Assembly (NCBI RefSeq): GCF_025997995.1
Contig: NZ_AP026683.1
Coordinates: 124,501 to 188,500 of the forward strand
Source: Sediminibacterium sp. TEGAF015
Lineage (GTDB): Bacteria > Bacteroidota > Bacteroidia > Chitinophagales > Chitinophagaceae
Length of the DNA stretch: 64,000 bases
Reading direction: 5' to 3'
Made by a program: the position numbers and the translations under genes. The notes beneath the pieces are model-generated. The model was not told where the DNA came from and searched no databases. It was given only the letters and a program-made list of their open reading frames with translations. How positions within the stretch are numbered: the stretch's first letter is position 1; the number at the start of each line of letters is the position of its first letter. Positions 37,270 through 45,265 of the stretch are shown in pieces.

Positions 37270-38028
37270 ATGAAGCATATACCGAATTGTTTTACGCTGT
37301 TGAATTTGTTTTTAGGTGCAACAGCAATAATGTACATATTACAGCCAGGACTTACTTACCAGGTAGAAGGCGATGGGTTGATAAGCATTCCCGAAAAAAT
37401 GATGTGGGCGAGCTGGCTCATATTTGCTGCAGGACTGGTAGATTTTCTGGATGGATTTGTTGCACGCTGGATGAAGCAATCTTCCGAAATGGGTAAGCAA
37501 CTGGATTCACTGGCTGATGTGGTGAGTTTCGGGGTTGCGCCTGCCATGATTGTGTTGCAGTTTCTACGATTTTCTTATTCCAGTTCAGAAGGTGGGTTGG
37601 ATATTACTGAATGGGCTTTACTACCCGCTTTTGTTTTGCCTTGTGCCGGCGCCTATCGGCTGGCTCGTTTTAATTTAGATACTTCTAAGTCTACCGGTTT
37701 CAAAGGCATTCCTATACCAGCTGCTGGTATTTTGCTAGCTTCTTTTCCATTGGTGAACTGGTATGCCAAAGATGCCTGGATAATGGATTTACTTTTGCAG
37801 CCCTGGTTATGGTATGGACTAATTGTTTTCCTAAGTTTGGGGATGGTTTCTACAATACCTATGCTGGCATTGAAATTCACAGGAATCAGCTTTGCTAAAA
37901 TACTGCCATTTATAATCATTTTGGCGATTGCCTTACCGGTAGCCTTTGTTTTTGGCTGGCTGGCAATTTCGGCAGGGTTTATTGCTTATGTAATTCTATC
38001 TTTGTTCTTTAAATCAACCGAATCATGA
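37270..38028 (+). CDS. pssA: CDP-diacylglycerol--serine O-phosphatidyltransferase
   Basis: An integral inner-membrane enzyme that makes phosphatidylserine, the precursor of phosphatidylethanolamine. The 252-residue protein has several hydrophobic spans and the complete CDP-alcohol phosphatidyltransferase signature: D58, D61-G62, A65-R66, G75, D79 and D83 (from DFLDGFVAR and GKQLDSLAD). The N-terminal MKHIPNCFTLLNLFLGATAI is typical of PssA. Its last bases overlap the purS start by four bases. Confidence 0.9.
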   Translation: MKHIPNCFTLLNLFLGATAIMYILQPGLTYQVEGDGLISIPEKMMWASWLIFAAGLVDFLDGFVARWMKQSSEMGKQLDSLADVVSFGVAPAMIVLQFLRFSYSSSEGGLDITEWALLPAFVLPCAGAYRLARFNLDTSKSTGFKGIPIPAAGILLASFPLVNWYAKDAWIMDLLLQPWLWYGLIVFLSLGMVSTIPMLALKFTGISFAKILPFIIILAIALPVAFVFGWLAISAGFIAYVILSLFFKSTES

Positions 38029-38273
38029 AGTTTGAAGTTGCCATCAATGTAATGCCTTTAAAAGATTTATTAGACCCTCAGGGTAAAGCCGTATTAGGCG
38101 GATTGGCCAATTTAGGTATACACCAGGTTGAAGATGTAAGAGTGGGCAAGCGCATCACGCTTTCGGTTGAAGCTGCATCTGCTGACGAAGCTAAGTTGAT
38201 TGCTGAAAAAGCAGCTAAACAGTTATTGGCTAACCCGGTGATGGAGTTTTTCGAGATCAGCATAAACGCTTAA
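38025..38273 (+). CDS. purS: Phosphoribosylformylglycinamidine synthase subunit PurS
   Basis: A protein of 82 residues, the standard PurS size. PurS is the small non-catalytic subunit of the PurSQL complex of purine synthesis. The segment VMPLKDLLDPQGKAVLGGLANLG near residue 10 and KRITLSVEA fit the family. The start overlaps the pssA stop (ATGA) and the gene ends 1 base before rsmI. The other two subunits, PurQ and PurL, are not in this window, so purS is separated from its partners. Confidence 0.88.
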   Translation: MKFEVAINVMPLKDLLDPQGKAVLGGLANLGIHQVEDVRVGKRITLSVEAASADEAKLIAEKAAKQLLANPVMEFFEISINA

Positions 38274-38274
38274 T

Positions 38275-38943
38275 TTGCTTTATTTAGTTCCTACACCTTT
38301 GGGTAATCTAAAGGACATTACACTGCGTGCACTGGAAGTGCTGAATGCTGTAGATGTTATCTTATGTGAAGATACTAGAACCTCTTCCAAGTTACTGCAG
38401 CATTATGCTATTCAAAAGCCTTTAAGTCCTTATCATCAGCACAATGAACATAAGATTGTAGCCCATATTGCCGATCAGCTGGCCGCAGGAAAAAACATGG
38501 CTTTGATTACTGACGCCGGTACACCAGGTATATCTGATCCTGCTTTTCTGCTTGTGCGCGAATGCATACAGAGAGATATTAAAGTAGAAACTTTACCCGG
38601 AGCTGCAGCATTTGTGCCTGCATTGGTGAATAGTGGGTTGCCTACCAATCGTTTCGTATTTGAAGGTTTTTTACCCCTTAAAAAAGGAAGACAAACTTTA
38701 TTTAAAAAGTTGGCAACTGAGGAAAGGACCATGATTTTTTACGAGAGTCCAATGAGACTGGTCAAGACGCTGGAAGAGATGGCTCAGTATTTTGGGGAGG
38801 ATAGAATTTGTTCGGTTGCCAGAGAACTTACCAAAATGTTTGAAGAGCATAAAAGAGGAACTTTAAAAGAAGTTGCATCCTATTTTAAAGCTAAATCGGT
38901 AAAAGGGGAAATTGTACTGGTAGTTGCGGGCCTGCCTGATTAA
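38275..38943 (+). CDS. rsmI: 16S rRNA (cytidine1402-2'-O)-methyltransferase
   Basis: RsmI methylates the ribose of C1402 in the ribosomal P site. The 222-residue protein shows LYLVPTPLGNLKDITLRA at the start, LCEDTRTSSKLL near 30, and ALITDAGTPGISDPAF near 78, the hallmark of this tetrapyrrole-methylase-fold family. It starts with TTG, directly after the purS stop; no ATG is available nearer the conserved start. Length is slightly shorter than many relatives but all core motifs are there. Confidence 0.94.
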   Translation: MLYLVPTPLGNLKDITLRALEVLNAVDVILCEDTRTSSKLLQHYAIQKPLSPYHQHNEHKIVAHIADQLAAGKNMALITDAGTPGISDPAFLLVRECIQRDIKVETLPGAAAFVPALVNSGLPTNRFVFEGFLPLKKGRQTLFKKLATEERTMIFYESPMRLVKTLEEMAQYFGEDRICSVARELTKMFEEHKRGTLKEVASYFKAKSVKGEIVLVVAGLPD

Positions 38944-39011
38944 AACACTAAAATATTTTCGGAAATTTACTGTCTTATATCACAATACATTGCTAACGAT
39001 AAATCAATATC

Positions 39012-40874
39012 ATGCCTAAATTGACGCGCCTTTTATTCTTTAGTTTACTGTTGGTCAGTTCTGCAATTGTTGCACAACCAGACCGCTGGCAGCAGAAAAT
39101 AAAATACACCATGAATGTAAACATGGATGTTAGTAGCAACCGTTTTACCGGTACACAAAAAATAGATTATTTTAATCAATCTCCTGACACGTTAAATAAG
39201 ATGTTCATGCATTTATACTGGAATGCTTTTCAGCCTAATAGCAGTATGGATGTAAGAAGCAGAGAGTTGGGTAAAACCAAATTGTCTGATCCAAGAAGAA
39301 ACAATGACGGATTGGATTGGGATGCGCGTGTAAAGGATCGCATCAGCAAATTAACACCTGATGAAATTGGATATCAGCGGGTAAAGTCAGTTACCATCAA
39401 TGGAGTAGCGCAAACACTGAAAGAGCACGAAACCATTTTGGAAATTGTACTGACCAAACCCATTCTGCCAAAATCAAAAATTACCATGGATGTTGTGTTT
39501 GAAGCACAGGTTCCTGTTCAAATCAGAAGAAGCGGAAGGGACAATGCAGAGGGAATTCGCTATAGCATGGCACAATGGTACCCCAAAGTAGTGGAGTATG
39601 ATTATCAGGGCTGGCATGCCAATCCTTATATCGCTAGAGAGTTTTATGGGGTTTGGGGAGACTTTGATGTCAATATTACGATTGATAAAAACTATATGGT
39701 TACAGCCGGTGGTGATTTACTCAATGCCAATGAAATCGGATTTGGTTACGAAGCCAAAGGCGTGACAGTAAAACCTTCAACAGGCAAAACATTGACTTGG
39801 AAATGGCAGGCGAATAATGTACACGACTTTATGTGGGCAGCAGATCCTGAATACAAAATGATAACCAGAACAACAGAAGGAGGACCCCTGTTGCGTGTTG
39901 TTTACAAAAAAGTAGATTCTTTGGAAAATCGCTGGCAAAAAATGGCAGATACCTGTGCATTGATTTATCCTATCATTGCAAAGACTTTTGGTGCTTACCC
40001 TTATAAGACTTACACTTTTGTTCAGGGTGGTGATGGTGGTATGGAGTATCCAATGGCAACATTGATTAAAAGCGCCAGCCTTGGTACGGCTATTCATGAA
40101 TGGATGCACAGCTGGTATCAGATGATTTTAGGAAGCAATGAAGCATTGTATCCTTGGATGGATGAAGGTTTCACTGACTATTCAAGTACCCGCGCACTGG
40201 CTACACTGCGTAACAGCCCAGGATTCTGGTACAATGGAACCTACATGGGATATGCAAGATTGGCTAGAAGTGGGTTTGAAGAACCAGCAAGTACACACGC
40301 TGATCATTACAATACTAACTATGCTTATAGTTCTGCTGCCTACAGTAAAGGTGCGGTGTTCATAGAGCAACTGGGATATATAACTGGCGCATCCGTAAGA
40401 GATAAAATTTTGCTGGATTATTATAATACATGGAAATTCAAGCATCCAAATCCCAATGACTTTATTCGTATAGCAGAAAAGGCAAGCGGACTTGAATTGG
40501 ATTGGTATAAGGAATATTGGATCAACAGTACCAAGACCATTGACTATGCAGTTGGAGATATTGCCATGGTGAATAATAAAACTTCAATTACCATCAAACG
40601 TCTGGGAAAAATGCCAATGCCAATTGATGTATTGATAACATTTAAAGATGGCAGTCAGGAAATGCATTACATACCATTGGATATTATGTACGGGGCAAAA
40701 GCTGCTGAGTCGGCTGTGTCAAGAACAGTGCATGCTTCATGGAGATGGACGCACCCTGACTACAGTTTTACAACCAGCAGAGCTGTATCTGATATTAAGT
40801 CTATTGAAATTGATCCGAGTCAACGGATGGCGGATATCAACAGAACCAACAATAAGCTCGTGATTCCTGATTAA
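39012..40874 (+). CDS. Secreted M1 family zinc metallopeptidase
   Basis: A 620-residue exported aminopeptidase-like enzyme. The signal peptide covers about residues 1-21 (ending SSAIVAQ). The catalytic motif HEWMH near residue 362 is followed 18 residues later by the glutamate of WMDEGFTD, exactly the M1 spacing HExxH-x18-E. Upstream GGDGGMEYPMA replaces the usual GAMEN exopeptidase loop, a known feature of many Bacteroidota M1 proteins. It probably cleaves peptides in the periplasm. It lies 68 bases after rsmI and ends the run that began with recG. Confidence 0.92.
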   Translation: MPKLTRLLFFSLLLVSSAIVAQPDRWQQKIKYTMNVNMDVSSNRFTGTQKIDYFNQSPDTLNKMFMHLYWNAFQPNSSMDVRSRELGKTKLSDPRRNNDGLDWDARVKDRISKLTPDEIGYQRVKSVTINGVAQTLKEHETILEIVLTKPILPKSKITMDVVFEAQVPVQIRRSGRDNAEGIRYSMAQWYPKVVEYDYQGWHANPYIAREFYGVWGDFDVNITIDKNYMVTAGGDLLNANEIGFGYEAKGVTVKPSTGKTLTWKWQANNVHDFMWAADPEYKMITRTTEGGPLLRVVYKKVDSLENRWQKMADTCALIYPIIAKTFGAYPYKTYTFVQGGDGGMEYPMATLIKSASLGTAIHEWMHSWYQMILGSNEALYPWMDEGFTDYSSTRALATLRNSPGFWYNGTYMGYARLARSGFEEPASTHADHYNTNYAYSSAAYSKGAVFIEQLGYITGASVRDKILLDYYNTWKFKHPNPNDFIRIAEKASGLELDWYKEYWINSTKTIDYAVGDIAMVNNKTSITIKRLGKMPMPIDVLITFKDGSQEMHYIPLDIMYGAKAAESAVSRTVHASWRWTHPDYSFTTSRAVSDIKSIEIDPSQRMADINRTNNKLVIPD

Positions 40875-40892
40875 ACAGGATTACGTAAATTT

Positions 40893-40928
40893 AAAAACCC
40901 GCAGGATGATTGATCCTGCGGGTTTTTT
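40893..40928 (+). terminator. Rho-independent terminator after the M1 peptidase gene
   Basis: AAAAACCCGCAGGAT (40893-40907) pairs with ATCCTGCGGGTTTTT (40913-40927) around a short loop, a 15-pair stem. The A/T flanks make it potentially bidirectional, which would also serve the convergent rsmG gene. Confidence 0.92.
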
Positions 40929-40954
40929 ATTGCTTTTTTATTTTCTGTTATCCT

Positions 40955-41611
40955 TTATTTGGCAACGTGTATAATATACTTTTCCTCGAAGTATTCCTCT
41001 GGAAAAATTTTCACAATCGGCATCATTTTTGGTCTGGCTCCGCTTTCAAAAATCTCCTGGTTCAGGTCTCCTCCTTTTAAACAAATAAGTCCATTTCTGA
41101 TACTGCCCTCTTCTACAGAACCGGTTGGTTTTTTAATTAAAGGCATGCTCCATTTTAATAACTCTTTCAAGGGGGCAACTGCCCTGGAAACTGCAAAATC
41201 AAATTTTCTATTGGTAATTTCTTCTGCTCTTGAATGTTTGGTAGTAATGTTTTTTATACCAGCTGCTTCGCAGACAGCATCTACTACTTTTAATTTTTTG
41301 GCAATACTGTCTACCAGGTAAAACTCTACTTCCGGGAAAAAAATGGCAAGGGGAACACCAGGGAAACCTCCTCCGCAACCAATGTCTATAATTTGATGCC
41401 CTTTCTTAAAATCTGCAATGGCAGCAATGCTTAACGAGTGGAGTACATGGTGTAAATAAATACTGTCGATGTCTTTTCTAGAAATCACGTTGATCTTTGC
41501 ATTCCACTCTTTATACAATTCTTCCAGCATACCCAGTTGTTGGATTTGCTTTGGAGTAAAATCATCAAAGTACTTGGTAATTAATCCCAGTTTTTGCGCG
41601 GCGCTTTCCAT
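40955..41611 (-). CDS. rsmG: 16S rRNA (guanine527-N7)-methyltransferase
   Basis: RsmG (GidB) makes m7G527 in 16S rRNA; its loss gives low-level streptomycin resistance in several bacteria. The 218-residue protein shows the SAM-binding loop IDIGCGGGFPGVPLAIFFP near residue 75 and VVDAVCEAAGIKNITTKHS near 108, with FAVSRAVAPLKELLKW further on. It overlaps the upstream glycosyltransferase gene by 31 bases, so the pair is translationally linked. Confidence 0.94.
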   Translation of the reverse strand: MESAAQKLGLITKYFDDFTPKQIQQLGMLEELYKEWNAKINVISRKDIDSIYLHHVLHSLSIAAIADFKKGHQIIDIGCGGGFPGVPLAIFFPEVEFYLVDSIAKKLKVVDAVCEAAGIKNITTKHSRAEEITNRKFDFAVSRAVAPLKELLKWSMPLIKKPTGSVEEGSIRNGLICLKGGDLNQEIFESGARPKMMPIVKIFPEEYFEEKYIIHVAK

Positions 41612-42705
41612 ATAGCAGGTACAGTAAATAGGTAATAAAAAAACATCCAGATATCAAAAAACAGGAACCATGGGTATAGGTCTTTCTCATTGAGTTTAGC
41701 CATTCCTTTATATAAAATAAAAGCCTGTAATAAAAAACGAACAGCATAAACACCCAACGCCAATTGCCAGTTATAGAAGATGATAGACACCGCCAGCAGT
41801 GGGTACACAAAAAATAGAGAAAAGGAATACAATCCCAGCAAAAATTGGTGAATGGGTTTATAATATTTGCCTGTTGTATAATGCCTGTATTTTTGAGTCA
41901 TCCATTCTCCCCAGGTAGTTTTTGGGTCACTCAATGTATGCGCATCATGATCCATTAAAATGGCTGTATTGTTAGCGTTTGCTACCTGGTTAATGAATAG
42001 GTCATCGTCTCCGCTAGGTATTTGGTTGATAGAGGAGAACCCTTTGTTTTTAAAAAAAAGTTCTTTCTTATAACTTAAGTTTCTACCAACTCCCATATAG
42101 GGTTTACCTGCTAGTGCATAGGAAAAATATTGCATGGCAGTATGAAAGGTTTCAAAGCGGATTAGTTTATTGAGTAAGCCCGGTTTTTTGTGATAGGCAC
42201 CATACCCCAAAACAATTTCTGTTTCCTCATCATAGGTATCTTGCATTTTTCTGATCCAGTTTTCTGAAGCGGGAACGCAATCTGCATCTGTTAATAGAAC
42301 TATTTCATACTTGGCGCTTTTAATCCCCATCGACAATGGGAATTTTTTCCCGCTGATCATTTTGGCTTCCTGTATAAGCTCAATCATGTTCAGATTTTTG
42401 AAAGATCGCTTGAATTCATCAATAACGTATTTGCTCTCGTCAGTTGAGTTGTCATTTACTAAAACCACTTCATGTGTTGTAGGATAATCCTGCACCAGCA
42501 CTCCAGGCAGGTTTTTGACAAGATTGTGGGCTTCATCCCTTGCGCAAATAATTACAGATACAGGATGTTCAACGGATACTTCTTTTTCCTTATTACGGTA
42601 ATAAGCCATTCTTCTAAAGAAGTATACATAATAAAATGCCTGAATGGCGATAACTGTACAAAAAAGTCCGAAACAAATCGTCCAGACAATATCGGGTATG
42701 ATCAT
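41581..42705 (-). CDS. Family 2 glycosyltransferase, membrane-anchored
   Basis: A 374-residue membrane glycosyltransferase starting from the ATG at 42705. One N-terminal span (about residues 5-25) and two to three C-terminal spans flank the GT-A domain. Motifs visible are EVVLVNDNSTDES, LLTDADCVP (metal-binding DxD-like), PSGDDDLFIN (catalytic ED-like) and QKYRHYTTGKYY in place of QxxRW. It is probably processive or polyprenol-linked, with unknown product. A TTG-started extension from 42723 is rejected because the promoter lies there. It overlaps rsmG by 31 bases. Confidence 0.88.
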   Translation of the reverse strand: MIIPDIVWTICFGLFCTVIAIQAFYYVYFFRRMAYYRNKEKEVSVEHPVSVIICARDEAHNLVKNLPGVLVQDYPTTHEVVLVNDNSTDESKYVIDEFKRSFKNLNMIELIQEAKMISGKKFPLSMGIKSAKYEIVLLTDADCVPASENWIRKMQDTYDEETEIVLGYGAYHKKPGLLNKLIRFETFHTAMQYFSYALAGKPYMGVGRNLSYKKELFFKNKGFSSINQIPSGDDDLFINQVANANNTAILMDHDAHTLSDPKTTWGEWMTQKYRHYTTGKYYKPIHQFLLGLYSFSLFFVYPLLAVSIIFYNWQLALGVYAVRFLLQAFILYKGMAKLNEKDLYPWFLFFDIWMFFYYLFTVPAIWKAPRKNWD

Positions 42706-42709
42706 GCCG

Positions 42710-42717
42710 CAAAAATA
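42710..42717 (-). promoter_or_regulatory. Probable glycosyltransferase promoter -7 element, start-proximal
   Basis: On the minus strand TATTTTTG matches TAnnTTTG, four bases (CGGC) before the ATG at 42705. Transcription would begin at or next to the start codon, giving a leaderless mRNA. No -33 TTTG is seen. Confidence 0.5.
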
Positions 42718-42730
42718 GGGCAAAGACCAG

Positions 42731-42738
42731 TACTTTTG
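42731..42738 (+). promoter_or_regulatory. Probable tgt promoter -7 element, start-proximal
   Basis: TACTTTTG matches TAnnTTTG, four bases (CAGG) before the tgt ATG at 42743; same geometry as the divergent glycosyltransferase promoter. A leaderless transcript is implied. No -33 TTTG is seen. Confidence 0.5.
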
Positions 42739-42742
42739 CAGG

Positions 42743-43882
42743 ATGGCTGCACTAAGTTATACACTTGAACATACGGCAAATGGATCCGCTGCAAGGGCAG
42801 GAATTATTGAAACAGATCACGGTCAGATACAGACCCCGATATTCATGCCCGTTGGTACGGTAGGCTCTGTAAAGGCGGTTACGCAGCAACAGCTGAAGCT
42901 AGATATTCAGGCTCAGATTATATTGGGTAATACCTACCATTTGTATTTGAGGCCCGGTACTGAAGTGCTGGAAGCTGCCGGAGGATTACACCGGTTTAAT
43001 GGATGGGACCGTCCTATATTAACTGATAGTGGCGGATATCAGGTTTTTTCGCTTGCAGCCAATCGAAAAATTAAAGAAGAAGGGGTTGTTTTTCAATCGC
43101 ATATTGACGGGAGCAGGCATTTGTTTTCACCGGAATCTGTAATGGATATTCAAAGAAATATCGGGGCAGATATTATCATGGCTTTTGATGAATGTCCTCC
43201 CTATCCAAGCACCTTTGATTATGCAAAGAAAAGTATGGAGTTGACTCATCGCTGGTTAGACCGATGTATTGCCCGGTTGGCTGAAACGCCTGATAAATAT
43301 GGGTATACACAGAACTTGTTCCCTATTGTACAGGGAAGTACTTATAAGGATTTGCGAAAAGCTTCCTGTGAATTCATTGCTTCACGCAACGCTGTTGGGA
43401 ATGCCATTGGTGGATTAAGTGTTGGTGAGCCCGAAGACATGATGTATGAATTTACAGCACTGTGTACAGAAAATCTTCCACTCAATAAACCTCGGTATTT
43501 AATGGGAGTGGGAACACCCTGGAATTTGCTGGAATGCATCGATCAGGGTATTGATATGTTTGACTGTGTAATGCCTACCCGTAACGGAAGAAATGGAATG
43601 TTGTTTACTACACAGGGAGTGATTAATATCAGAAATAAAAAGTGGGCAAAAGATTTAAGTCCAATTGATCCAGGGTTACCATCAGAGCCTAGTCAGTATT
43701 ATTCCAAAGCCTATTTGCGCCATTTGTTTGTGGCAGAAGAAATTTTGGGATTGCAGCTGGCTAGTATTCATAACCTCAGCTTTTATTTGTGGCTGGTAGG
43801 AGAAGCACGAAAACATATTCTGGACAATAGCTTTGCAAGCTGGAAAAAAGAGATGTTGGAAATTGTAAAGCGACGATTGTAA
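42743..43882 (+). CDS. tgt: tRNA-guanine transglycosylase lacking zinc-site cysteines
   Basis: Tgt inserts preQ1 in place of guanine 34 in tRNAs with GUN anticodons. The 379-residue length is normal. Present are TDSGGYQVFSLA (with the proton-transfer aspartate, near 93), FPIVQGSTYKDLR and DCVMPTRNGRNG with the nucleophilic aspartate near 277. The usual zinc-binding CxCxxC before YSRAYLHHL is absent: the equivalent region (about 309-318) reads DPGLPSEPSQ before YYSKAYLRHL, while the histidine of ASIHNL (near 343) remains. I recall similar cysteine loss in other Bacteroidota enzymes. It is divergent from the glycosyltransferase gene. Confidence 0.95.
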   Translation: MAALSYTLEHTANGSAARAGIIETDHGQIQTPIFMPVGTVGSVKAVTQQQLKLDIQAQIILGNTYHLYLRPGTEVLEAAGGLHRFNGWDRPILTDSGGYQVFSLAANRKIKEEGVVFQSHIDGSRHLFSPESVMDIQRNIGADIIMAFDECPPYPSTFDYAKKSMELTHRWLDRCIARLAETPDKYGYTQNLFPIVQGSTYKDLRKASCEFIASRNAVGNAIGGLSVGEPEDMMYEFTALCTENLPLNKPRYLMGVGTPWNLLECIDQGIDMFDCVMPTRNGRNGMLFTTQGVINIRNKKWAKDLSPIDPGLPSEPSQYYSKAYLRHLFVAEEILGLQLASIHNLSFYLWLVGEARKHILDNSFASWKKEMLEIVKRRL

Positions 43883-43910
43883 TACAGCGTTTATAATCCC
43901 CTCGAAAAAC

Positions 43911-43939
43911 TTTGTGGATAAGCCCAGTCTATAATTTTA
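43911..43939 (+). promoter_or_regulatory. Possible promoter in the tgt-permease intergenic region
   Basis: TTTG (43911-43914) lies 17 bases before TAATTTTA (43932-43939), one base off TAnnTTTG. It would drive a short transcript ending at the hairpin at 44036-44066. Weak. Confidence 0.35.
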
Positions 43940-44066
43940 TTTATTCACTATTATGCAATATGCCATGCTTAGTGGGATACAGTGATTACTTTAGTAATGC
44001 TTACTAATCCGTTACCTACTGAAGCCCAGAAATTGATACATCCATTTTAATGGATGTATTTTTTTA
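43940..44066 (+). other. Possible small RNA or leader with a 17-codon frame
   Basis: The stretch between tgt and the permease ends in a strong terminator. It contains the inverted repeat TTAGTAA-TGC-TTACTAA (43991-44007) and a short frame 43997-44050 (ATG to TAA, translating MLTNPLPTEAQKLIHPF) whose stop codon falls in the loop of the terminator hairpin. A small RNA or a regulatory peptide is possible; no known family is recognised. Confidence 0.35.
44036..44066 (+). terminator. Rho-independent terminator upstream of the LptF/G permease gene
   Basis: ATACATCCATT and AATGGATGTAT form an 11-pair stem with a 2-base (TT) loop, or a slightly shorter stem with a larger loop, followed by seven T residues. 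It lies too far from tgt (about 150 bases) to be its simple terminator and suggests a separate short transcript, or a tgt 3' UTR. Confidence 0.8.
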
Positions 44067-44072
44067 TCTTTG
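44065..44072 (+). promoter_or_regulatory. Probable LptF/G permease promoter -7 element, start-proximal
   Basis: TATCTTTG matches TAnnTTTG exactly, five bases before the ATG at 44078 and directly after the preceding terminator's T-run. A leaderless mRNA is implied. No -33 TTTG is visible. Confidence 0.45.
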
Positions 44073-44077
44073 AATGA

Positions 44078-45169
44078 ATGAAGAAGCTTGATTGGTACAT
44101 ACTCAGAAAATTTCTCACTACCTTCTTCTTTGCTATTTTTTTATTTGCGGTTATAGCCGTGGTGGTGGATGTTAGCGAAAAAACGGATGATTTTGTTCGT
44201 TCACAATTAGGATTCAGGCGCATAGTTACTGATTATTATGCGGGATTTATTCCTCATATCATTGCATTGCTTTTCCCGCTTTTTGTATTTATTGCGGTTA
44301 TTTTTTTTACATCCAAAATGGCTGGTAACAGTGAAATCATTGCCATTCTAGCCAGTGGTACCGGTTATTCCCGGTGGTTGAGACCTTATTGGGTTGGGGG
44401 TATTATTATGGCAACAATTCTCTGGTTTGCTAACCAGTATGTGGTGCCCAAAGCCAATGTATTAAGAGGAAATTTTGAGGCAAAATATATTGATGCCAAT
44501 TCAAGTTACAATGCATTGTTAGGTCAGTCGAATCATATTTATTTACGCATAGATTCTTTTACTTATGCAGGTATTCATTATTATGATACCACTGTAAAAA
44601 GGGGAGGTCCCGTTTTTTTGTATACATTAAAAGGGAATGAAGTGGTAGAGAATCTCAGAGCAGAATCCATTATCTGGGATACCGCATCACGCAAATGGAA
44701 AATGGATGTTGTTTTTGACCGAAAACTTCAGCCCATGCAGGAGAAAGTGGTACAGGAAGCTACCCGCCTGATGAATTTTAATTTTAAACCTTCCGACCTA
44801 ACGCGGGATAAATACACAAAAGACAAATTGACTACGCCGGAATTAACCCGTTTTATAGCACTGGAAGAATTGCGGGGCTCGGAAGGGCTGAATAGTTTAA
44901 AAGTGGAAAGGTATCGTAGGGATGCCACTTGTGTAACCGTTATTTTGCTGACCCTAATCGGAGCCATTGTTGCCGGTAGAAAAGTAAGAGGGGGAAGTGG
45001 CGTACACCTGGCGGTGGGATTTGTAACCGCTGCTCTATTTATTGTGACCGATCGATTTTCCACTATTTTTTCTACCAAGGGCGATTTGCCCCCTCTTTTG
45101 GCAGCTTGGATTCCCAATATGATATTCCTAATGGTTGTATTGTATTTGTATCGTACTGCGCCAAAATAA
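44078..45169 (+). CDS. LptF/LptG family permease
   Basis: A 363-residue inner-membrane permease of the LptF/LptG (YjgP/YjgQ) family, which extracts lipopolysaccharide from the inner membrane together with the LptB ATPase. Three N-terminal spans (starting LDWYILRKFLTTFFFAIFLF, written here by its ends LDWYIL and FFFAIF), a periplasmic beta-jellyroll-like middle (about 120-260) and three C-terminal spans are visible. Whether it is LptF or LptG cannot be decided; a second permease is expected elsewhere. It carries no ATPase domain. Confidence 0.9.
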   Translation: MKKLDWYILRKFLTTFFFAIFLFAVIAVVVDVSEKTDDFVRSQLGFRRIVTDYYAGFIPHIIALLFPLFVFIAVIFFTSKMAGNSEIIAILASGTGYSRWLRPYWVGGIIMATILWFANQYVVPKANVLRGNFEAKYIDANSSYNALLGQSNHIYLRIDSFTYAGIHYYDTTVKRGGPVFLYTLKGNEVVENLRAESIIWDTASRKWKMDVVFDRKLQPMQEKVVQEATRLMNFNFKPSDLTRDKYTKDKLTTPELTRFIALEELRGSEGLNSLKVERYRRDATCVTVILLTLIGAIVAGRKVRGGSGVHLAVGFVTAALFIVTDRFSTIFSTKGDLPPLLAAWIPNMIFLMVVLYLYRTAPK

Positions 45170-45205
45170 TTATTTGTGAAAATTTAGAACCAGACTGGCA
45201 TTGAT

Positions 45206-45236
45206 TTTGTTACAGATAGAACTTCAATTACCTTTG
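45206..45236 (+). promoter_or_regulatory. Citrate synthase promoter
   Basis: TTTG (45206-45209), a 19-base spacer, then TACCTTTG (45229-45236): a full match to the Bacteroidota housekeeping promoter. The leader to the ATG at 45266 is about 20-25 bases. Confidence 0.75.
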
Positions 45237-45265
45237 AAGCACAGATCATCTAACAAAAGATTGCC

